From assembly GCF_013409365.1 (NCBI RefSeq), contig NZ_JACCBA010000001.1, forward strand, positions 4,216,001-4,280,000: a DNA stretch of 64,000 nt, in the 5' to 3' direction. The position numbers and the translations under genes are program-made. Shown here piece after piece: positions 13,196 through 22,405 of this stretch. The stretch is from Actinomadura luteofluorescens. GTDB lineage: Bacteria > Actinomycetota > Actinomycetes > Streptosporangiales > Streptosporangiaceae. Each line of letters begins with the position of its first letter. The stretch's first letter is position 1. The notes beneath the pieces are model-generated. The model was not told the origin of the DNA. It searched no databases and worked only from the letters and a program-made list of their open reading frames with translations.

Positions 13196-14440
13196 TCAGC
13201 CGGCGCGCCGGACCTCGCCGAGGCGGCGCGCCAGGTACCGGCGGTCGGCGTCGGCGCGGGACAGCGCGAGCGCCTCCCGGTAGGCCGCGGCGGCCTCCTC
13301 CCGCCGGCCGAGGCGGCGCAGGAGGTCCGCGCGGGTGGCGTGGAGCAGGTGGTAACCCTCCAGGCCCTCGACGCGGTCGACCAGGGCCAGGCCCGCCAGG
13401 GCCCCGTCCGCCATCGCCACCGCGACGGCCCGGTTGAGCCGGACGACGGGCCCGGGGCTCATCGCTTCGAGCCGCCCGTACAGGGCGGCGATCTGCGGCC
13501 AGTCGGTCTCGCCCGCCGTGCGCGCGGTGCCGTGGCACGCGGCGATGGCCGCCTGCACCTGGTAGGGGCCGGGTTCGCCCCGGCGGAGGGCCTCGTCCAC
13601 GAGCGCGGCGCCCTCGGCGATCGCCGCGCGGTCCCAGCGGCTCCGGTCCTGGTCCTCCAGGGCGACCAGGTCGCCGGCCCCGTCCGTCCTGGCGGCGTGC
13701 CGGGAGTGCTGGAGCAGCAGGAGCGCGAGGAGGCCGGTGACCTCCGGGTCGTCCGGGGCCAGGTCGTGCAGGAGGCGGGCGAGGCGGATCGCCTCCCCGC
13801 ACAGGCCGGAGCGCACCGGGTCCGAGCCCTCGGTCGCCGCGTACCCCTCGTTGAACAGCAGGTACACGACGCCCAGCACGGACGCGGTGCGCTCGGCCAG
13901 CAGGTGGGCGGGCGGCACCCGGTACGGGACGCCCGCCTGGCGGATCTTGCGCTTGGCCCGGACGAGCCGCTGCGCCATCGCGGGCTCGGCGACCAGGAAC
14001 GCCCGCGCGATCTCCCCGGTGGTCAGGCCGAGGACCGTGCGCAGCGTGAGCGCCACGCGGGCCTCGACCGGCAGCGCCGGATGGCAGCAGGTGTAGATCA
14101 GCCGGAGCCGGTCGTCGGGTAGACCGCCCTGGTCCGGCCGCGCCGACGTGTCCGCCATCGTCCCCAGCTCCCTGAGCTTCGCGGTCTCCGTCTTGCCGCG
14201 CCGGATCCGGTTCAGCGCGTGGTTGCGGGCCGTCGTCGTCAGCCAGGCGCCGGGCCGGCGCGGCACCCCGTCCCGCGGCCAGCGTTCGAGGGCGCGCGCG
14301 AACGCCTCCTGGGCGCACTCCTCGGCGAGGTCCCAGTCGCCCGTCATGCGGATGAGGGTCGCGACGACCCGGCCCCACTCCTCGCGGAAGGCCGCCGCGA
14401 CCGCGCGTCCGGTCTCCGTCAGTCCTCCCCGAACGGCCAC
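13196..14440 (-). CDS. ECF42-type RNA polymerase sigma factor
   Basis: 414 aa, twice the usual ECF length. Sigma-2 region (VVATLIRMTGDWDLAEECAQEAF), sigma-4 region (LTLRTVLGLTTGEIARAFLVAEPAMAQRLVRAKRKI), then a DUF6596-type segment and a helical TPR-like C-terminus (about 200-414) typical of ECF42. ECF42 factors lack a classical anti-sigma factor and are genetically linked to DGPF/YciI proteins, as here. The GTG at 14440 overlaps the end of the YciI gene by 22 bases, indicating translational coupling. The usual target of this group is its own YciI operon. Confidence 0.92.
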   Translation of the reverse strand: MAVRGGLTETGRAVAAAFREEWGRVVATLIRMTGDWDLAEECAQEAFARALERWPRDGVPRRPGAWLTTTARNHALNRIRRGKTETAKLRELGTMADTSARPDQGGLPDDRLRLIYTCCHPALPVEARVALTLRTVLGLTTGEIARAFLVAEPAMAQRLVRAKRKIRQAGVPYRVPPAHLLAERTASVLGVVYLLFNEGYAATEGSDPVRSGLCGEAIRLARLLHDLAPDDPEVTGLLALLLLQHSRHAARTDGAGDLVALEDQDRSRWDRAAIAEGAALVDEALRRGEPGPYQVQAAIAACHGTARTAGETDWPQIAALYGRLEAMSPGPVVRLNRAVAVAMADGALAGLALVDRVEGLEGYHLLHATRADLLRRLGRREEAAAAYREALALSRADADRRYLARRLGEVRRAG

Positions 14441-14769
14441 AGCGGCCGTACCTCGATCGACCCGAGCCGCGCCGACGGGTGCCGGGACGCGATGTCGAGC
14501 GCCTCCTCCAGGTCGGCGCAGTCGATCAGGTCGAAGCCGAGGATCTGCTCCTTGGTCTCGGCGAACGGCCCGTCCGACAGCAGCGTCTCGCCGTCCCGCA
14601 CGCGGACGGTCGTCGCGGTGCCGGTGGGGCGCAGCCGGTCGCCGAACCTCCGGACGCCCCGGCCGTCCATCTCCTTCACCCACGCCTCGGTGTCGGCGAT
14701 CACCGCGGCCAGCTCGGCGGGGGACGGCTCCCACTCCTCGTTCCCGCAGATCAGCATCAGGTAGTGCAT
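14419..14769 (-). CDS. YciI-family DGPF-domain protein
   Basis: 116 aa. Starts MHYLMLICGNEEWEPSPAEL and contains LLSDGPFAETKEQILGFDLIDC, the DGPF motif that names the family. The biochemical role is unknown; DGPF proteins are the standard partners and targets of ECF42 sigma factors. Middle gene of an MFS-YciI-sigma operon: 10 bases after the MFS stop, and overlapping the sigma start. Confidence 0.93.
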   Translation of the reverse strand: MHYLMLICGNEEWEPSPAELAAVIADTEAWVKEMDGRGVRRFGDRLRPTGTATTVRVRDGETLLSDGPFAETKEQILGFDLIDCADLEEALDIASRHPSARLGSIEVRPLWPFGED

Positions 14770-14779
14770 CGTTCCTCCT

Positions 14780-16180
14780 CTATCGGGTTGTGACCTTCAC
14801 CGGCTCGGAAACTCGTCGCCGGGCCGGCGTCCTGAGCAGGGCGGCCGCGACCGCGGCGCCCGCGAGGGCGATCCCGCCCGAGGCGGCGAACGCCGCGCGG
14901 AACCCGGCGTCGGGCCCGGTCCCGTCCGCCCAGGACAGGACGGCGGTGGACGCGACGGCCACGCCGAACGCGCCGCCGAACTGGAACGCGGCCGTGTTGA
15001 TCCCAGACGCCAGGCCCGCGTCGCCCTCGGCGCCCCCGGCCAGCGCGGCGACCGACCCGGCCACCCCGGACGCCCCGAGCCCGAGTCCGAGCAGCGCCAG
15101 GCCGGGCAGCAGGACGCTCGCGTAGCCGCCCGCGGGCACGCGGGCCAGCACGAGGCAGCCCGCCGCCATGACCGCCAGCCCCGCCGGCGCGACCGCCCGC
15201 ACGGTGGCCCGCCGGAGCGCCGCCTGCGCCGCGGCCGACCCGGCGACCGCCGCGAGCGGCAGCACCGCCGTGGCGAACCCGAACGCGAGCGGCGAGTAGC
15301 CGAGGACGTCCTGCGCGTACCGGGACAGCGCGAGCGACGTCCCGAACACCGCCATCGCCGCGGCCAGCGTGACCACGTTCCCGCCGGTGAGGCGGCGGGA
15401 ACGGAACGTGCGCAGCGGGACGAGCGGCGCCCGCGAGCGCGACTCGGCGAGCACGAACGCCACCCCGGCGACGACCGCGACCGCGAGCGACCCGGCCGTC
15501 CAGGCGCTCGTCCAGCCCGTCTCGGGGATCCGGACGACCCCGTACACCGTCGCCGAGGCCGCGAGCGTCACGGTCAGCGCGCCCACCGGGTCGTAGCCGC
15601 GGCGCGCCCCGCCCCGGCTCTCGTCGAGCAGCGACGGCCCGAGGGCGAGCAGCAGCACCGCGGCCGGCACGTTCAGGAAGAAGATCGACCGCCAGCCGAG
15701 CCCGCCGGTGAGCGGGCCGCCGACCAGCAGCGCCGCGGTCGCGCCGAACCCGCCCACACTGGCCCACACGGCGATCGCCCGGTTCCGCGCCGGCCCCTCG
15801 GCGAAGGTCGCGGTCAGGATCGACAGCGCGCTCGGCGCCATCAGCGCCGCCGACACCCCCTGCGCGACCCGGGCGCCGATCAGCGCCCCGCCGTTCCAGG
15901 CCGACCCGCACAGCAGCGACGCCACGAGGAACAGCCCCGTCCCGGCGAGGAAGGTCCTGCGCCGCCCGGCCAGGTCCGCCGTCCTGCCGCCGAGCAGCAG
16001 CAGGCCGCCGAAGCCGAGCAGGTAGGCGCTCATCACCCACTGCGCCCCGCCGCCGGTGAACCCCAGGTCGCGCTCGACCGACGGCAGCGCCAGCAGCACG
16101 ATCTGCGAGTCGAGCACCACCATGAAGTTCGCCGCGCAGAGCAGCCCGAGCGCCGCCCACCGGCGCGTGTCCGCGTCCAT
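14780..16180 (-). CDS. MFS transporter, DHA2 (14-TM) drug-efflux type
   Basis: 466 aa integral membrane protein with about 14 hydrophobic segments. The first carries FMVVLDSQIVLLALPSVERDLGF, close to the LDxTIVNVALP motif of DHA2 exporters, and GGRTADLAGRRRTF matches the loop 2-3 motif. The ATG at 16180 (MDADTRRW) is preferred to a longer ORF because it directly precedes the first membrane helix. Proton-driven efflux of a small molecule is expected; the substrate is unknown. It leads the ECF42 operon, so it may be part of that stress response. Confidence 0.9.
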   Translation of the reverse strand: MDADTRRWAALGLLCAANFMVVLDSQIVLLALPSVERDLGFTGGGAQWVMSAYLLGFGGLLLLGGRTADLAGRRRTFLAGTGLFLVASLLCGSAWNGGALIGARVAQGVSAALMAPSALSILTATFAEGPARNRAIAVWASVGGFGATAALLVGGPLTGGLGWRSIFFLNVPAAVLLLALGPSLLDESRGGARRGYDPVGALTVTLAASATVYGVVRIPETGWTSAWTAGSLAVAVVAGVAFVLAESRSRAPLVPLRTFRSRRLTGGNVVTLAAAMAVFGTSLALSRYAQDVLGYSPLAFGFATAVLPLAAVAGSAAAQAALRRATVRAVAPAGLAVMAAGCLVLARVPAGGYASVLLPGLALLGLGLGASGVAGSVAALAGGAEGDAGLASGINTAAFQFGGAFGVAVASTAVLSWADGTGPDAGFRAAFAASGGIALAGAAVAAALLRTPARRRVSEPVKVTTR

Positions 16181-16316
16181 GTCTCCCCCTCCGCCTGCAT
16201 CGCCTCTCTTCCTGTCGACACTTCGCACCCCCTGTTTTCGACACCCGGCGGGAGGAGATTTCGCGAGAAGGGGCTCGGCGGAGGCGCCTCTTTACGCTGT
16301 GAGCGTGCAGCCGTTC

Positions 16317-16334
16317 CGTACAGAACGTACAGAA
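16317..16334 (+). repeat. 9-bp direct repeat upstream of epimerase gene
   Basis: Two adjacent copies of cgtacagaa, 16 bases before the ATG at 16350, in the gap between divergent genes. It could be a binding site for an activator or repressor; nothing else supports this. Confidence 0.45.
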
Positions 16335-16349
16335 GGCAGAGTTCACCCC

Positions 16350-17336
16350 ATGAGGCTTCTGATGCTGGGCGGGACGGAGTTCGTCGGACGGGCCATCGCC
16401 GAAGAGGGCCTTGCCCGCGGCTGGGACGTCACGGTCTTCCACCGGGGTCGCCATGAGCCGCCCCAGGGCGCCGGATCGTTGCACGGCGACCGCACCGCGG
16501 AAGGTGGTCTCAAGGCACTCGAGGACGGGGAATGGGACGCCGTCGTCGACACCTGGTCCGGCGCACCGTCCGCTGTCCGCGACACCGCGCGCCTGCTCGA
16601 AGGACGTGTCGCACGGTACGTCTACATCTCCAGCCGTTCGGTGTACCGGTTTCCGGAACCGTCCGGGCTCGGCGAGGAAGCCGAGGTGGTGGACGGCTCC
16701 CCGGACGACGGCGAGGTCGACTACGCGGCGACCAAGCGCGGTGGGGAACTGGCGGCGCTCGACGTGTACGGGGCCGGCGCCCTCCTGGTGCGGGCGGGCC
16801 TCATCCTGGGCCCGTACGAGAACATCGGGCGGTTGCCCTGGTGGCTGACGCGCATGGCGCGAGGCGGCGACGTCCTCGCGCCCGGCCCGCGCGACGCCGG
16901 CCTCCAGTACATCGACGTGCGGGACCTCGCCATCTGGACCCTGGACGCCGTCGAGCGCGCGCTCGGCGGACCCTACGACCTGGTCAGCCCGCCCGGCCAC
17001 ACGACGATGCGCGAACTGCTCCAAACCTGCATCGACGTGACCGGGGCGAGCGCGAACCTCGTCTGGACGGCCCCGGAAAAGATCCTTGAAGCGGGCATCG
17101 AGCCGTGGACCGACCTTCCCGCCTGGCTCCCGCCTGGGGAGACCTACGACATGCTGCACCAGGGCAACGTCGGCAAGGCTCTGTCCGCAGGGCTGCGTTG
17201 CAGGCCCGTGCAGGAGACGGTCGCGGACACCTGGGCCTGGCTCCAGTCGATAGGCGGCACGGCACCGCAGCGCCCCGACCGTCCCGTCCTCGGCCTCGCC
17301 CCAGAGAAGGAGAACGAGGTCCTGGGCTCCCGCTGA
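16350..17336 (+). CDS. NAD-dependent epimerase/dehydratase (extended SDR)
   Basis: 328 aa. Rossmann start MRLLMLGGTEFVGRAIAEEGLARG, a variant of GxxGxxG, and a YAATK active-site motif (Y-x3-K) around residue 130, preceded by VYISSRSVY with the catalytic Ser region. These belong to atypical/extended SDRs acting on nucleotide sugars or related substrates. The ATG at 16350 is the start that begins the Rossmann strand. Monocistronic, followed by a tandem repeat and a very strong hairpin. Confidence 0.88.
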   Translation: MRLLMLGGTEFVGRAIAEEGLARGWDVTVFHRGRHEPPQGAGSLHGDRTAEGGLKALEDGEWDAVVDTWSGAPSAVRDTARLLEGRVARYVYISSRSVYRFPEPSGLGEEAEVVDGSPDDGEVDYAATKRGGELAALDVYGAGALLVRAGLILGPYENIGRLPWWLTRMARGGDVLAPGPRDAGLQYIDVRDLAIWTLDAVERALGGPYDLVSPPGHTTMRELLQTCIDVTGASANLVWTAPEKILEAGIEPWTDLPAWLPPGETYDMLHQGNVGKALSAGLRCRPVQETVADTWAWLQSIGGTAPQRPDRPVLGLAPEKENEVLGSR

Positions 17337-17353
17337 CCTGTGGTGTAGCGCGC

Positions 17354-17439
17354 CCGGGTCAGGCGAGCTGCGCGGACATCCGGGTCAGGCGAGCTGCGCG
17401 GACATCCGGGTCAGGCGAGCTGCGCGGACATCCGGGTCA
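17354..17439. repeat. 26-bp tandem repeat, three full copies plus part
   Basis: Units begin at 17354, 17380, 17406 and 17432 (partial), consensus starting ccgggtcaggcgagctgcgc. No spacers, so not CRISPR. It lies between the epimerase stop and its terminator. The copies are essentially identical, suggesting recent slippage. Confidence 0.9.
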
Positions 17440-17485
17440 GCAGGGCCCGCAGCAGGGCCAACTCCTCCCGGCAGCCCTCACCGCC

Positions 17486-17528
17486 CACGCGGCCCGGTCG
17501 CATGCACGGCATGCGACCGGGCCGCGTG
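17486..17528 (+). terminator. Perfect 20-bp hairpin after epimerase gene
   Basis: Arms 17486-17505 and 17509-17528 are exactly complementary with a three-base acg loop. No U-run. It is placed to separate the epimerase from the PhoD gene that starts 39 bases later. Confidence 0.85.
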
Positions 17529-17566
17529 TGGACACACAGGGCGCCCGTCCGCTAGAGAGGCGTTCT

Positions 17567-19192
17567 ATGACCGCTTTGGTACTCGGCCCCCACCTCCGGC
17601 ACGTGAGCCACCACACCGCGACGATCTGGGTGGAGACCGATCGTCCCTGCGAGGTCAGGGTCGTCAACCGGGAGCAGGGGGTGGACGCCGCCGCCCGCAC
17701 CTTCACCGCGCACGGCCACCACTACGCCGTCGTCGAGATCGACGGGCTCGCAGCAGGGGCGCGGATCCCCTACGAGGTCCTGGCGGACGGCGAGACCGTC
17801 TGGCCCGAGGCCGGCGCAGGGTTCCCCCCGTCCCACATCAGGACGTTGCGCGAGCACGGTGAGCTGCGCATCTCCTTCGGCTCCTGCCGCCGCTCACCCG
17901 GCACCGTCGAGGAGTACGGGCACGACGCCCTCACCGCGTTCGCCGACCGGCTCCGGACCGGCGGGGAGGACACCGTCTGGCCGGACGTCCTGCTCATGGT
18001 CGGCGACCAGGTGTACGCCGACGAGCTGACCCCCCAGATGCGCGAGTTCATCAGCGGCCGCCGCGCGCCGGGCTCGCCGCCGGACGGCGAGGTCGCCGAC
18101 TACGAGGACTACACCCAGCTCTACAAGCTCGCCTGGCACGACGACCCGGCCGTCCGGTGGCTGCTGTCCACCGTCCCCACCTTCACGATCTTCGACGACC
18201 ACGACATCCGCGACGACTGGAACACCTCGTACACGTGGCGCCGGGAGATGTGGGCCCAGCCCTGGTGGAAGGCGCGCATCACAGGCGGCATCGGGTCGTA
18301 CTGGATCTACCAGCACCTCGGGAACATGTCGCCACAGGACCGGGCGTCCGATCCCGTGTTCGAGGCCGTCCGGGCGGCCTCCGAGGAGACCGGCGACGCG
18401 GGCGCCGTCCTGGACGCGTTCGCCGAGAAGGCCGACAAGCAGCCCGAGACCATGCGCTGGAGCTACGCCCACGACTGGGCCGGCACGCGCCTGATCGTCG
18501 TCGACAGCCGGTGCTCGCGCCTGCTCACGGCCGACCGGCGCGGCATGCTCGACGACGAGGAGTTCGACTGGCTGGACGGCCGGTGCCAGGGCGGCATGGA
18601 CCACCTGCTCATCGCCAGCTCGCTCCCCTACCTGCTGCCCATGGCGATCCACCACGCCGAGTCGTGGAACGAGGCCGTCGCCGAGGGCGCGTGGGGCAGG
18701 CGCGGCGCGGCGGTCGGCGAGAAGATCCGCCAGGCCGCCGACCTGGAGCACTGGGCCGCCTTCGAGCGGTCGTTCCGCGCCGTCGCCGCCGGCGTCGTCG
18801 CCGTCGGGCGCGGGGAGCGCGGCCCCGCGCCGGCGAGCATCTCGTTCCTGTCCGGCGACATCCACTACTCCTACCTGGCGAGGATCACCGAGCCCGCCAC
18901 CCAGTCGAAGATCACCCAGATCGTCTGCTCGCCGCTGCGCAACCCGCTGGAGGGCAAGTTCCGGTGGGCGAACCGCATCGCCTACTCGCGGTCCGCCGGC
19001 CGGCCGTTCCGCCTCCTGGCGAAGCTGGCGAAGGTGCCCGCCCCGCCGATCCGGTGGCGGATGACGAACGGCCCCTGGTTCGACAACGCCATCGCCACCG
19101 TCGAACTGTCCGGACGCGAGTGCGGCGTGCGGTGGGAGACCCCGGGGACCGGCGGCACGATGTCCGAGATGGGACGCGCCGGCATCACCTGA
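17567..19192 (+). CDS. PhoD-like alkaline phosphatase / phosphodiesterase
   Basis: 541 aa. An N-terminal Fn3-like domain (LRHVSHHTATIWVETD) precedes the metallophosphoesterase core with GSCRR, MVGDQVYADE (metal ligands), FTIFDDHDIRDDWN, WAGTRLIVVDSR and FLSGDIHYSYLA. These are PhoD family hallmarks (Ca/Fe-dependent hydrolysis of phosphodiesters or monoesters). No signal peptide or Tat motif is visible, so unlike secreted PhoD it is probably cytoplasmic. ATG at 17567; it ends at a 13-bp hairpin. Confidence 0.92.
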   Translation: MTALVLGPHLRHVSHHTATIWVETDRPCEVRVVNREQGVDAAARTFTAHGHHYAVVEIDGLAAGARIPYEVLADGETVWPEAGAGFPPSHIRTLREHGELRISFGSCRRSPGTVEEYGHDALTAFADRLRTGGEDTVWPDVLLMVGDQVYADELTPQMREFISGRRAPGSPPDGEVADYEDYTQLYKLAWHDDPAVRWLLSTVPTFTIFDDHDIRDDWNTSYTWRREMWAQPWWKARITGGIGSYWIYQHLGNMSPQDRASDPVFEAVRAASEETGDAGAVLDAFAEKADKQPETMRWSYAHDWAGTRLIVVDSRCSRLLTADRRGMLDDEEFDWLDGRCQGGMDHLLIASSLPYLLPMAIHHAESWNEAVAEGAWGRRGAAVGEKIRQAADLEHWAAFERSFRAVAAGVVAVGRGERGPAPASISFLSGDIHYSYLARITEPATQSKITQIVCSPLRNPLEGKFRWANRIAYSRSAGRPFRLLAKLAKVPAPPIRWRMTNGPWFDNAIATVELSGRECGVRWETPGTGGTMSEMGRAGIT

Positions 19193-19196
19193 CGGC

Positions 19197-19237
19197 GGGT
19201 GCGTTCGTTCCACCCCCTCGATGAAACGAACGCACCC
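19197..19237 (+). terminator. Terminator hairpin after phoD-like gene
   Basis: Perfect 13-bp stem gggtgcgttcgtt / aacgaacgcaccc with a 15-base loop, starting five bases after the stop codon. Confidence 0.85.
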
Positions 19238-19374
19238 CCCGCGTGGACGACCCCGCCCAGACGCCGTCCACACCCCTCCAACGGCGCGGTGTCCCGGCTA
19301 TGACGCGACTCGCGCAGAACATCTGTGACCAAAATGAGCGACAACAGGTGGTCAATCAGTCACAATGAGCAAGC

Positions 19375-20748
19375 ATGGAGCCAGGGGACGATGTGACGGA
19401 GGCCGGCGACGCCGGGCCCAGCGACGCCGCGCTCATCTCCCGGATCCGCGAGGGCGACGACGCCGCCTACGGAACGCTCTACGAGCGGCACCTGCCCGCC
19501 GCGCGCGGGCTCGCGGGCCATCTGGCCGGCCGCGAGGCCGCCGAGGACGCCGTCCAGGACGCGTTCGCCAAGGTCCTCTCCGTGCTCAAGCGCGGCGGCG
19601 GGCCCGACACCGGGTTCCGGCCCTACCTGCTCACGGCCGTGCGGCGGACGGTCTACGACCGGCAGCGCGCGGACCGCCGCGTCCACCACACCGACGACAT
19701 CGAGGCGTACGACGTCGAGGAGCCCTACGCCGACCCCGCGGTCGACGAGTTGGAACGTTCGATGGTCGCGCGGGCGTTCCGGTCGCTCCCCGAGCGGTGG
19801 CAGACCGTCCTCTGGCACACCGAGGTCGAGGACGCCAAGCCCGCCGACGTCGCCCCGATCCTCGGCCTGACCGCCAACGGCGCCGCCGCGCTCGCCTACC
19901 GGGCCCGCGAGGGGCTCCGGCTGGCCTACCTCCAGATGCACCTGAACGGCCTCGACTCCGGCGACGCGTGCCGTCCCGTCCTGGACAAGCTCGGCGCCTA
20001 CGTCCGCGACGCGCTGCCGGGCCGCGACTCCCGCAGGGTCGAGCGCCATCTCGACGGCTGCAAGCGCTGCAAGGGCCTGCACGGGGAACTGGCGCAGGTG
20101 AACACGGCACTGCGCGACGTCCTCGGCCCGCTCGTCTTGGGCTCGGCGAGCACCGCCTACCTGGCGTCCAAGGGCGGCTTCTTCCTGTGGGTGCGATATC
20201 TGCCCAAGCGGCAGCAGCAGGTGCTCGCCGGGTCGGTGGCGGCCGCCGCCGCGGCGGCGGCACTCGGCCTGATGCTCGTGTCCGACGACCGGCCCGTGCC
20301 CGTACCCGCACCGCGCACCCCGCCGGCCGCCGCCGAGCCGGCCGCCCCGCCCGCCGCCCGTCCGCCCGCCGTGAAGCCACCCGCACCTGGGCCGCCCGCC
20401 GCGAAACCGCTCGTGAAGCGGCACGTCGCCGTCCGCCCGGTGGCGGCCGAACCCCGGGCCAGGCCGCCCCGCCCGGCGCCGAGGCCCCACGTGAGACCGC
20501 CGCGCGTGGAGAGGCCCTCCAAGCCCAGCCCGGCCCCGCCTCATCCGATCGACCGTCCTGGAGGACTGCTGGTCCACATCGAACTGCGGGTGCCGCTGCT
20601 GTCGGCCGAGGTGCGCGTCCGCCTCGGCACCGACACGCCGCGCGGCGAAATCCGCTCCATACGGCACCGCGCCGCCTCCTACGGCACTCCCCACGGTCAC
20701 GCCCGTCTTCCGGGGTTGAAGCGAGGGTCGCGGGCACGCCTGGACTGA
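19375..20748 (+). CDS. ECF sigma factor fused to zinc-finger anti-sigma and membrane anchor
   Basis: 457 aa. Sigma-2 (about 20-90, DAVQDAFAKVLSVLK) and sigma-4 (about 125-185, FRSLPERWQTVLWHTEVEDAKPADVAPILGL) are followed in the same chain by HLDGCKRC (H225, C229, C232), the Hx3Cx2C zinc motif of ZAS anti-sigma domains. A hydrophobic helix follows (about 283-302), then a long Pro/Ala/Arg extracellular-type tail (about 305-400) and a small C-terminal domain. The polypeptide should tether its own sigma at the membrane, so release may need proteolysis. The ATG at 19375 is not unique; nearby alternatives exist. Confidence 0.88.
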   Translation: MEPGDDVTEAGDAGPSDAALISRIREGDDAAYGTLYERHLPAARGLAGHLAGREAAEDAVQDAFAKVLSVLKRGGGPDTGFRPYLLTAVRRTVYDRQRADRRVHHTDDIEAYDVEEPYADPAVDELERSMVARAFRSLPERWQTVLWHTEVEDAKPADVAPILGLTANGAAALAYRAREGLRLAYLQMHLNGLDSGDACRPVLDKLGAYVRDALPGRDSRRVERHLDGCKRCKGLHGELAQVNTALRDVLGPLVLGSASTAYLASKGGFFLWVRYLPKRQQQVLAGSVAAAAAAAALGLMLVSDDRPVPVPAPRTPPAAAEPAAPPAARPPAVKPPAPGPPAAKPLVKRHVAVRPVAAEPRARPPRPAPRPHVRPPRVERPSKPSPAPPHPIDRPGGLLVHIELRVPLLSAEVRVRLGTDTPRGEIRSIRHRAASYGTPHGHARLPGLKRGSRARLD

Positions 20749-20999
20749 ACCCTCCACCTGATTCTTCCCGTAAAGATCCTTCGGAAGGGCCGGACGGAGC
20801 CTAAAGGGCTGGTAGCGTCCGCCGCGGCTCCGAATCCTTGTTACCGAGGAGTCGCCAACCGGCGGCTTGCCATGAAAGAGTGGCGAATCGCCGTAACGGC
20901 CTACCGGGCAGACGGGCTTCACTACGCTATAAGCGCCCGGTGTCGCTACGCCGAAATGGGCACGCTGTGAGCTCCCGTGTTGAGGAAGGACGGTGCCGC

Positions 21000-22319
21000 A
21001 TGGATCGCTGCGCGCTGTTCGTGGACGCCGGCTACCTGCTGGCCGACGGTGCCATGGCGGTACACGGCACGCGCCATCGCGAGACCGTCTCGTGGGACTT
21101 CGGCGGCCTCCTGCAACTCCTCGGCAACCTCGCCAGGGAACGCACCGGCATGCCGTTGCTGCGCTGCTACTGGTACGAGGCGACGGTCGAGGGGCGCCGC
21201 AACCCCGAGCACGACGCGCTGGCCGACCTGCCCGGCCTCAAGCTGCGGCTCGGCCGGATCCGGCCCGGCCGCCGCGAGGGCGTCGACACCGAGATCCACC
21301 GCGACCTGATGACGCTGGCCCGCAACGACGCGCTCGCCGACGCCGTCCTGGTCAGCGGCGACGAGGACCTCGCCCAGGTCGTCGCGGACGCCCAGGACCT
21401 CGGCGTCCGCGTCACGGTCGTGCACGTCGCCGTCGACGGCAACTGGACGATCTCCCGGGTGCTGCGCCAGGAGTGCGACGACCTCATCGAGATCGGCTCC
21501 GGCCACCTGCGCCCCTACGTCAACCTGCTCGCCGGCGTCGACGGCGGCTCCTCGCTCGGCACGAGCCCGCTGTCCAACGGGCACGGCGCCACGAACGGGC
21601 ACGCCTCCTCCCTCGGCCCGCTCCAGAACACCTCGAACAACGGGCCCCCGCCGTCGTCGCCGCTGAGCATCCCGCCCGCGACGCCCGCCCCGTCCCCGGC
21701 CGTCCGCGACCTCGGCCCGGCCATGACCGGCGGGCTCGGCGGCGGGTCCTCGCCGACCGGCGGCACCGGCCTCGGCACCGGCCCCATGTCGCTGCCCGGA
21801 GGCACGGGCGGCGGGCTCGCCGGATCGTCCTACGGCAGCGGCGGGCTACCGCTCCCGCAGCACCCCGCCCCCGCGGCCGGGCCGTCCTCGACGCAGGCGC
21901 CGTCGATGCCCGCGCCGCCGCCGTCCCCCAGCCCGCAGTACACCTCCTCCCCGATCCCGGCGCCCTCCCCGCCGCCTCCCCCGCAGACCATCCAGTCGCA
22001 GGCGGCGCCGTCCGGCCAGCACGGCCCCTACACCGGCCCGCAGCAGATCTCCCCCCTCCCGGTGCAGCAGACGCCGACCCTCTCGGACGCCGTCAAGGCC
22101 GCCCATCAGGAAGGCCAGGACTTCGGCGAGTCCGTCGCCCGCGACGCCCCCGCGCTGTGGCTGGAGGCCGTCCTCGCCCGCAAGCCGCGCATGCCGTCCG
22201 ACCTGGAGGCCCGGCTCCTGCAGGGCTCCTCGCTGCCCATCGACTTCCTCCTGCACGACGAGGTCCGCCACGCCCTGCGCCGCGGCTTCTGGGACGCGCT
22301 CGAACGTTCGCGCAGGTGA
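21000..22319 (+). CDS. NYN (PIN-like nuclease fold) domain protein with Pro-rich linker
   Basis: 439 aa. The N-terminal NYN domain (about 1-180) has CALFVDAGYLLADGAMAV, GRREGVDTEIHRDLMTLA and ADAVLVSGDEDLAQVV, matching the acidic metal-binding residues of the family, which includes RNA nucleases. A 180-residue Gly/Pro/Ser-rich linker (about 180-365) leads to a conserved helical C-terminal domain (SDAVKAAHQEGQDFGESVA to the end). The ATG at 21000 has a GAGGAAGGA site upstream. Not in an operon. RNA cleavage is inferred from the fold. Confidence 0.85.
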   Translation: MDRCALFVDAGYLLADGAMAVHGTRHRETVSWDFGGLLQLLGNLARERTGMPLLRCYWYEATVEGRRNPEHDALADLPGLKLRLGRIRPGRREGVDTEIHRDLMTLARNDALADAVLVSGDEDLAQVVADAQDLGVRVTVVHVAVDGNWTISRVLRQECDDLIEIGSGHLRPYVNLLAGVDGGSSLGTSPLSNGHGATNGHASSLGPLQNTSNNGPPPSSPLSIPPATPAPSPAVRDLGPAMTGGLGGGSSPTGGTGLGTGPMSLPGGTGGGLAGSSYGSGGLPLPQHPAPAAGPSSTQAPSMPAPPPSPSPQYTSSPIPAPSPPPPPQTIQSQAAPSGQHGPYTGPQQISPLPVQQTPTLSDAVKAAHQEGQDFGESVARDAPALWLEAVLARKPRMPSDLEARLLQGSSLPIDFLLHDEVRHALRRGFWDALERSRR

Positions 22320-22405
22320 CCTGACGTCCACTCATTAGCACCGGTATTCCACGATCATCATCGATTCGCCCGCTTCGGCCGGGCGGTGCCGGGTAGCGTT
22401 GAACC

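Noticed and set aside
17354..17439. CRISPR array
   Set aside because: Units are contiguous without spacers and no cas gene is present.
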